This document shows positions 58,903 through 64,000 of a DNA stretch of 64,000 bases, piece by piece. The stretch is from positions 30,043 to 94,042 of the forward strand of contig CAYJGN010000002.1 in NCBI GenBank assembly GCA_964369635.1, given 5' to 3'. The notes under the pieces are model-generated. The model saw nothing but the letters and a program-made list of their open reading frames with translations, had not been told where the DNA came from and made no database searches. Source of the DNA: CAYJGN01 sp964369635 (GTDB taxonomy: Bacteria; Bacillota; Clostridia; Oscillospirales; Ruminococcaceae). Both the position numbers and the translations under genes were made by a program. The stretch's first letter is position 1. Every line of letters starts with the position of its first letter.

Positions 58903-59919
58903 ATGAAAAAAATATTAGCTTTTATTTTAATAGCAGTAATGGTTTTGAGTTTAACCGCTTGTGGTGGGGACGCTGTCAGCAGTAGTGAAGATGAAGCGAG
59001 CGGCAGTGGTAGCGGAGAGCTTACCGACATAACAATAGTCCTCGACTACACACCAAACACAAACCATACTGGTCTTTATGTTGCGCAGAATATGGGATAC
59101 TTCGAGGAATCTGGCCTTAATGTTTCGATAATTCAGCCGCCTGAAGATGGTGCAGAAGCACTTGTTGGAAGCGGAAATGCCCAGTTTGGCATCTCTTTTC
59201 AGGAGAATTTAGGACTTGCTCTTGCGGCAGATAATCCTATTCCGATAACTGCTGTTGCAACTATAATTAACCACAATACATCGGGTATCATCTCGCTAAA
59301 AGAGAAAGGGATTGAGAGCTTTGCAGACCTTGAAGGGGTGGACTACTCAACATGGGATATTCCAATTGAGCAGGCGATGATAAGAGAATGCATGGAGGCG
59401 CAGGGCGCTGATTATGAGCTTTTAAACAAAGTTCCAGCCGGTTCTGTTGATGCAATTTCAGCTATAACAAATACCGTTGATGCTATATGGGTCTATGAAG
59501 CTTGGGATGTTGTTGCGGCAGAGCTTGCAGACGTTGAGTGCAACTTTATTAGATTTTCAGATGCTCTCCCCGTCCTTGATTTCTACACACCAATAATAGT
59601 TGCAAATAACGAATTTTTAGAGACAAACCCAGAGACTGCAAAGGCATTTATGGCGGCAGTTGCAAAAGGATATGATTATTCTATTGAAAATCCAGAGGCG
59701 GCGGCGAATATCCTTGTAGAAGAAGTGCCAGAACTTGATATCGAGCTCGTCACTGCAAGCATGGAGTTTTTAGCAGATGAATACACAGCAGATGGTGAAG
59801 CTTTCGGCATTATTGATGATGCGCGTTGGAGCGGATTTTATGATTGGTGCTTTGAAAATGAGCTTCTTTCAAAGAATCTTGGAAGTAGCGGTTATACAAA
59901 CGACTATCTGCCAAAATAG
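58903..59919 (+). CDS. thiY: Thiamine-precursor-binding lipoprotein (ThiY/NMT1-like)
   Basis: A 338-residue lipoprotein. The signal peptide ends in LSLTACGG with the lipobox cysteine near residue 20. The mature part is an NMT1/THI5-like binding protein: LDYTPNTNHTGLYVAQNMGY, GNAQFGISFQENLGL and AIWVYEAWDVVAAEL. It should bind a pyrimidine such as formylaminopyrimidine or hydroxymethylpyrimidine. The ATG at 58903 is preceded by GGAG; an ATG at 58891 contains that site and is less likely. Confidence 0.9.
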   Translation: MKKILAFILIAVMVLSLTACGGDAVSSSEDEASGSGSGELTDITIVLDYTPNTNHTGLYVAQNMGYFEESGLNVSIIQPPEDGAEALVGSGNAQFGISFQENLGLALAADNPIPITAVATIINHNTSGIISLKEKGIESFADLEGVDYSTWDIPIEQAMIRECMEAQGADYELLNKVPAGSVDAISAITNTVDAIWVYEAWDVVAAELADVECNFIRFSDALPVLDFYTPIIVANNEFLETNPETAKAFMAAVAKGYDYSIENPEAAANILVEEVPELDIELVTASMEFLADEYTADGEAFGIIDDARWSGFYDWCFENELLSKNLGSSGYTNDYLPK

Positions 59920-59928
59920 AGGTGTAAA

Positions 59929-60666
59929 TTGGAAGTTTTAAGCGCTTTAAATATATCAAAAAGCTTTGATGGCAAAGAGATAATCAAAAATATCTCCCTC
60001 ACCTTAAACCGCGGTGAACTCGTCTCGATTTTAGGGGTGAGCGGAAGTGGCAAGACAACTATCTTCAATATCCTCTCGGGACTTTTAAAACCAGATAGCG
60101 GAGAGGTTTTCCAAAATGGCGAGAATATAACGGGTGTTGGCGGTAAAATTTCCTATATGCAGCAAAAAGATCTTCTGCTCCCATTTATTGATATCGCAGA
60201 TAACGCCGCAATTCCACTAAGGCTTTCAGGAACTGGCAAAAAAGAGGCTAGGGAAAAAGCTATTTCATATTTTGCCGAGTTTGGTCTTCTTGACAGTGAA
60301 AAGAAATTTCCATCACAGCTCTCAGGAGGTATGCGGCAACGAGCGGCACTGCTGCGCGCCTATCTATATACCGATGAGATTATGTTGCTCGATGAGCCTT
60401 TCTCAGCCCTTGATGCTATCACAAAAGAGAGGTTGCACGCATGGTTTAAAAAGGTGCAGAAAAACCATAACAGCTCAGCCTTTCTAATAACCCACGATGT
60501 TAGCGAGGCGGTTTTGCTATCAGACAGGATCTACATTCTATCGAATGACCCGGGTGAGATTATAGCGGAGTTTAAGATAGAATGGGATGGGGAGCGGGAT
60601 AATTCCTTTGCCCTTTCGACAAAATTTTTAGATTACAAAACTGCTATCATAAAAACTATCGGGTAA
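59929..60666 (+). CDS. thiZ: ABC transporter ATPase for thiamine precursor (ThiZ-like)
   Basis: A 245-residue ATPase with Walker A GVSGSGKTT, the Q-loop YMQQKDLLLPF, signature QLSGGMRQR, Walker B IMLLDEPFSALD and the switch His in LITHDVSE. It starts at TTG behind GAGGTG, nine bases after the lipoprotein gene, completing the ThiXYZ importer controlled by the TPP riboswitch. Confidence 0.92.
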   Translation: MEVLSALNISKSFDGKEIIKNISLTLNRGELVSILGVSGSGKTTIFNILSGLLKPDSGEVFQNGENITGVGGKISYMQQKDLLLPFIDIADNAAIPLRLSGTGKKEAREKAISYFAEFGLLDSEKKFPSQLSGGMRQRAALLRAYLYTDEIMLLDEPFSALDAITKERLHAWFKKVQKNHNSSAFLITHDVSEAVLLSDRIYILSNDPGEIIAEFKIEWDGERDNSFALSTKFLDYKTAIIKTIG

Positions 60667-60721
60667 AATTGAATGATTATAGCTGATATTCACAATAGTG
60701 GTTTCAATCCTAATTTTTCAA

Positions 60722-60750
60722 TTGCATTTATGAACAAATTATGATATTAT
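60722..60750 (+). promoter_or_regulatory. Promoter of the 60814 lipoprotein gene
   Basis: TTGCAT (60722-60727), 17-base spacer, TATTAT (60745-60750). Confidence 0.7.
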
Positions 60751-60813
60751 CTTTTAGTAACCTTTTAAGTGGTAACTTAAATATTAAACAAAGTCAAAAA
60801 AGGAGAAAATAAG

Positions 60814-61419
60814 ATGAAAAAAGTTTTAGCACTATTACTTGTAACTGCAACACTGTTTTTAACAGCATGCGGCGGAGGCGACAACAGCTATGTTAAAGGT
60901 ACACTTGATGGAGATACCTTCTCAACTGAGTTTATGAATATGAGTTTCACTATTCCAAGTGATAACTGGGTATTTGCAACTGATGAAGAGATTTCAGCAA
61001 TGATGGGTATTACAATGGATGAAATTCTTGATGTTAATGAATTTGAGAAAAACGCTATTGATATGCTTAATGTTTACGACATGATGGCTCATGATGCTGC
61101 AACTGGAAGCAGCATTATGCTTATTCATGAGAATTTAGCGATGTCTGGCAATGATGATTTAAACGTTGAAGAGTATTTAGATATTGTTATGGAAGGAATT
61201 AAATCAACTCAACCTGATGTTCCTTATGTTTTCGAAGATTATTACACCGAGACTGTTGCAGGTGTGGAGTTTACAGTTTTAGAGGCTTCTATTGAGGAAA
61301 TTGGTCTTACACAGTACTATTTCTCACAGAAAAATGGCGACTTTATGTCGAACTTTGTAATAAGTCTTTTTGGCGACACAACAATTGAAGATATTCTTGC
61401 ACAGTTCGATGTTGCATAA
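60814..61419 (+). CDS. Small lipoprotein of unknown function
   Basis: A 201-residue exported protein. The signal peptide ends in LFLTACGGG with the lipobox cysteine at residue 19, and no membrane segment follows. The mature region is acidic and rich in Met and Asp (FTIPSDNWVFATDEEISAMM, SSIMLIHENLAMSG) and ends DTTIEDILAQFDVA; it looks like a compact alpha-beta fold such as the PsbP-like or DUF4367-type extracellular domains, but I cannot name it. It stands alone, with its own promoter and terminator. AAAGGAG precedes the ATG. Confidence 0.8.
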   Translation: MKKVLALLLVTATLFLTACGGGDNSYVKGTLDGDTFSTEFMNMSFTIPSDNWVFATDEEISAMMGITMDEILDVNEFEKNAIDMLNVYDMMAHDAATGSSIMLIHENLAMSGNDDLNVEEYLDIVMEGIKSTQPDVPYVFEDYYTETVAGVEFTVLEASIEEIGLTQYYFSQKNGDFMSNFVISLFGDTTIEDILAQFDVA

Positions 61420-61444
61420 GCTGCGTTAGCATTATAATAGTTTT

Positions 61445-61483
61445 AAAAATAGGTAATGGCATTAGTTGCTGTTGCCTATTTTT
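61445..61483 (+). terminator. Terminator of the lipoprotein gene
   Basis: AAAAATAGG (61445-61453) pairs with CCTATTTTT (61475-61483), with a longer inner stem and more T after it. Confidence 0.75.
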
Positions 61484-61540
61484 TTGCATGTTTTTTAGTT
61501 TTTTTATCTGTCTGTCATATTATTGTCTGCCCTATGCCGC

Positions 61541-61626
61541 CCCCGCCCGCACTGGCGATTTTTTAAATCGCCGCATTCGAGCAAAGCTCGACTAAACGCA
61601 CTGCAGTGCGTTTAGTGCGGGCGGGG
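61541..61626. repeat. Cloverleaf repeat element, copy C
   Basis: A perfect 13-bp outer stem, CCCCGCCCGCACT (61541-61553) / AGTGCGGGCGGGG (61614-61626), encloses GGCGATTT-ttt-AAATCGCC (61554-61572), TCGAGC-aaa-GCTCGA (61577-61591) and AAACGCACT-gc-AGTGCGTTT (61594-61613). It aligns block by block with copy A, with both members of changed pairs altered. It lies between convergent lipoprotein and rpoC genes, 57 bp after the terminator. Confidence 0.85.
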
Positions 61627-61633
61627 AGGTGGT

Positions 61634-61672
61634 GCAGAAATCATAAAAAACAGGCGAGGCAGAAATCATAAA
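61634..61672. repeat. 14-bp direct repeat pair
   Basis: GCAGAAATCATAAA occurs at 61634-61647 and again at 61659-61672, directly beside cloverleaf copy C. Confidence 0.7.
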
Positions 61673-61844
61673 TTGCAAATTAAAACTCAAAATACAAACT
61701 CACCGCTTTTTTGTATGTAATCTCCCCCTTATAATCAAAGCTATACACACCACTCAAGTCCCAAAATTCATCTCTCCGAAGGTATAACATCTATCAATCC
61801 AAAACACTCTATAAATCCAACGTTCAAAACAGATTTTGCACAAA

Positions 61845-61878
61845 AAAAGACCTATCAGCTTTGGCTGATAGGTCTTTT
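61845..61878 (-). terminator. Terminator of rpoC
   Basis: AAAAGACCTATCAGC (61845-61859) pairs perfectly with its complement at 61864-61878. It lies eight bases after the rpoC stop on the minus strand. Confidence 0.92.
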
Positions 61879-61886
61879 CTTTAATA

Positions 61887-64000
61887 TTAAACCTGTTTTT
61901 CTATTGTTATTCCCTCTGAAATTTGGGTTATAAATGTTTCAGGAACTTCTGGTGCAACCTCTTCGATTTTGATTCCATCGTAGTCCTCCATACCAGTACC
62001 TGCTGGGATTAACTTACCGATGATAACATTCTCTTTGAGTCCCATAAGTGGGTCAACTTTACCTTTGATAGCAGCTTCGGTGAGAACTCTTGTTGTCTCT
62101 TGGAATGAAGCGGCTGATAGGAACGAATCTGTTGAAAGCGATGATTTTGTTATACCGAGAATCATCGGTATATAGGTAGCTTCCATAAGCTCTGTTTCGC
62201 CCTCTGCAATTCTCGCTCTTATCTGCTTGTTTGCATTCTTATATTCTGAAACTTCAACAACTGCACCCGGTAGAAGCTCGGTATCACCCGGCTCATCTAC
62301 ACGAACTTTTCTCATCATCTGACGAACAATAACCTCGATATGCTTATCATTGATATCAACACCCTGAAGACGATAAACCTTCTGAACCTCGGCGATGATA
62401 TAGTTTTGAACTGCCTCTTCGCCTTGAACTGTTAGGATATCATGCGGATATGCTGAACCCTCGGTTAGAAGGTCTCCCGCTTTAACAGCATCTCCCTCTT
62501 CAACTCGAATACGAGCACCATAAGGGATAACATACTCACGAACTTCGCCGTCGTCGGTATTTGTTATGATAACAACTCTCGCCTGTTTTTTATTCTCAGA
62601 CATGGTTACTTCACCGCTAATTTCAGCGATAATAGCAAGCTGCTTTGGTTTTCTTGCTTCAAATAGCTCCTCAACACGAGGTAGACCCTGTGTTATATCT
62701 TCAGCTGACGCGATACCACCGGTATGGAAGTTACGCATTGTAAGCTGTGTTCCAGGCTCACCGATTGACTGCGCCGCTATGATACCAACGCTCTCGCCGA
62801 TTTTAGCAGCTTGAGCAGTTGCAAGGTTTGCACCGTAACACTTAGCACAGATACCCTGTTTTGCACTACAGGTGAGGATTGAGCGAATCTGAATTCTCTC
62901 AATTCCAGCATCAAGGATAGCTTTAACATCATCATCTGCCATCATCTTATCTTTTGAAACTATTATTCTACCAGTTTCCTCGTCCTTAAAGTCGTGGAGG
63001 AGGTAACGGCCAAGAAGTCTGTCTGCAAGCGGCTCAACTTTAGTATCTTTCTTACCACCCTGACGGATTTCAGATACCCAGATACCCTCAGTCGCACCAC
63101 AGTCGTGACTGCGGATAATAACATCCTGCGAAACATCAACAAGACGACGGGTTAGGTATCCTGAGTCAGCGGTACGAAGCGCTGTATCGGCAAGACCTTT
63201 ACGCGCACCACGAGATGATATAAAGTACTCAAGGATATTTAGTCCCTCACGGTAGTTAGAGCGGATAGGAATTTCGATTGTAGTACCCGAAGTATTCGCA
63301 ATAAGACCACGCATACCAGCAAGCTGTCTTATCTGCGCCATAGTACCACGAGCACCAGAGTCCGCCATCATGAATATTGGGTTATATTTATCAAGGTTCG
63401 TTGAAAGAGCCTGTGAAACATCCTCTGTCGTTTTCGCCCAGATTTTGATAACCGCATCATAGCGCTCTTCGTTGCTGATAAGACCTCTCTTAAACTGCTT
63501 GTTTATAGTTAGAATCTTATTTTCAGCCTCTTCGATAAGCTCTTTTTTCTGTGGTGGGATAACAGCGTCGGCAACCGAAACGGTAATAGCACCCTGTGTT
63601 GAATGTCTAAAGCCCATAGTCTTCATCTTATCGAGAAGATCAGCGGCTATAGCGCCTCCGTGGGTTGTTATAGTTTTTTCAATAATCTGTCCGAGCTGTT
63701 TTTTGCCAACGAGGAAGTCTATCTCCAAGTTGTACTTCTCTTCGTCGTCCTCTCTATTAACATAGCCAAGATCCTGCGGAATTGGCTCGTTGAATAGAAT
63801 TCTACCGACAGTTGTTTCAATAATCTTACTTGTAATCTCGCCTTTATAGTTTGTGTGGTATGCACGAACTTTAATAGCGGCATGAAGCGAAATCTCACCC
63901 ATATTATAGGCATAAACTGCCTCTTCGGTATCTTTATAGGTATTTCCCTCTCCTGGCTCACCCTCTTTTTTGAGTGTGAGGTAGTAAGCACCGAGAATCA
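61887..64000 (-). CDS. rpoC: DNA-directed RNA polymerase subunit beta' (partial, C-terminal part)
   Basis: The frame enters from the right edge and gives the last 704 residues or so of the beta' subunit. Visible landmarks are MGEISLHAAIKVRAY, the trigger-loop region with MADSGARGTMAQIRQLAGMR, FHDF-type GLADTALRTADSGYLTRRL, the zinc-binding ILTCSAKQGICAKCYGANLA and AQSIGEPGTQLTMRNFHTGG, and a C-terminal ILGITKSSLSTDSFLSAASF. All key catalytic-region motifs are intact. An ATG-like Met lies at 63902, but coding clearly continues upstream of it, so it is not the start. rpoB should lie beyond 64000. Confidence 0.98.
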   Translation of the reverse strand, partial: ILGAYYLTLKKEGEPGEGNTYKDTEEAVYAYNMGEISLHAAIKVRAYHTNYKGEITSKIIETTVGRILFNEPIPQDLGYVNREDDEEKYNLEIDFLVGKKQLGQIIEKTITTHGGAIAADLLDKMKTMGFRHSTQGAITVSVADAVIPPQKKELIEEAENKILTINKQFKRGLISNEERYDAVIKIWAKTTEDVSQALSTNLDKYNPIFMMADSGARGTMAQIRQLAGMRGLIANTSGTTIEIPIRSNYREGLNILEYFISSRGARKGLADTALRTADSGYLTRRLVDVSQDVIIRSHDCGATEGIWVSEIRQGGKKDTKVEPLADRLLGRYLLHDFKDEETGRIIVSKDKMMADDDVKAILDAGIERIQIRSILTCSAKQGICAKCYGANLATAQAAKIGESVGIIAAQSIGEPGTQLTMRNFHTGGIASAEDITQGLPRVEELFEARKPKQLAIIAEISGEVTMSENKKQARVVIITNTDDGEVREYVIPYGARIRVEEGDAVKAGDLLTEGSAYPHDILTVQGEEAVQNYIIAEVQKVYRLQGVDINDKHIEVIVRQMMRKVRVDEPGDTELLPGAVVEVSEYKNANKQIRARIAEGETELMEATYIPMILGITKSSLSTDSFLSAASFQETTRVLTEAAIKGKVDPLMGLKENVIIGKLIPAGTGMEDYDGIKIEEVAPEVPETFITQISEGITIEKQV

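Larger units (their letters stand above)
61420..61886. other. Intergenic region, 467 bp, no gene
   Basis: It holds, left to right, the lipoprotein terminator, cloverleaf copy C, a pair of 14-bp direct repeats (61634-61647 and 61659-61672), about 170 bp of AT-rich sequence without a frame, and the rpoC terminator. Confidence 0.7.

Noticed and set aside
61634..61672. 14-bp direct repeats as a replication or plasmid iteron
   Set aside because: Only two copies, no third unit, no replication gene or AT-rich origin layout nearby.

Overview
The window looks like a piece of an AT-rich, low-GC Firmicute genome, most likely an anaerobic member of the Clostridia. The evidence is strong AGGAGG/GGAGGTG ribosome binding sites with some GTG and TTG starts, lactose-family PTS systems with a PRD regulator, diderm-free lipoproteins with LxAC-G lipoboxes, an activase of the 2-hydroxyacyl-CoA dehydratase type (a strict-anaerobe trait), and sigma-A promoters with 17-bp spacers. 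I cannot name a family or genus. Five runs of exactly ten N show that the sequence is a scaffolded draft, possibly from a metagenome. I saw no rRNA, tRNA, CRISPR array, insertion sequence or prophage.

Layout. 1-1.2 kb: the end of a CASTOR/POLLUX-like channel gene and a DUF6935-like gene. 1.5-9.1 kb: a sugar PTS island. A divergent module (HPr-like protein on one side, a small IIB and a PRD/EIIA regulator on the other) faces a five-gene operon encoding IIC, a GH4 6-phospho-glucosidase of the CDMP (alpha) type, IIB, IIA, and a protein with only the C-terminal domain of RarA/MgsA. 9.5-20.6 kb: an OFA-type transporter, then a seven-gene operon (sugar ABC importer, MtnK-like kinase, class II aldolase, iron alcohol dehydrogenase, MtnA/DrdI-like isomerase) that reads as a 5-deoxyribose/5-methylthioribose salvage pathway ending in DHAP, with a divergent esterase and a DeoR regulator. 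20.8-25.7 kb: three glycosyltransferase genes. 25.7-28.6 kb: an M20 amidohydrolase and a YfcC transporter behind a structured leader. 28.7-38.5 kb: antiporter, phosphofructokinase, polyphosphate kinase, a DPM1-like glycosyltransferase with DUF2304, an RlmD-like methyltransferase and a GGDEF/EAL protein. 38.7-47 kb: GH13 glucosidase, REC-GGDEF protein, and a two-gene split version of the large dehydratase activase. 47.2-49.2 kb: a SLOG-fold protein, a tandem pair of XRE regulators and a ZIP metal transporter. 49.4-57.6 kb: esterase, RsmA, uracil/xanthine permease, amidase, an odd PfkB kinase and two transporters. 57.6-60.7 kb: TPP riboswitch with a thiamine-precursor ABC system. 60.8-64 kb: a lipoprotein and the 3' two thousand bases of rpoC.

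The most unusual signal is a family of three intergenic elements (33538-33615, 49271-49355, 61541-61626). Each is a perfect outer stem enclosing three perfect hairpins, so each can fold as a four-way (cloverleaf) junction. Each lies downstream of a terminator between two convergent genes. Two of them are recognisably homologous and differ by paired, compensatory changes, so structure rather than sequence seems to be conserved. Other points of interest are the deoxyribose/DHAP cluster, the stand-alone RarA C-terminal domain in a PTS operon, two genes whose best-placed start codons are AUA and AUC, a partial tandem duplication that keeps one half of an XRE regulator identical while the DNA-reading half diverges, and a leader RNA with alternative stems before the M20/YfcC operon.
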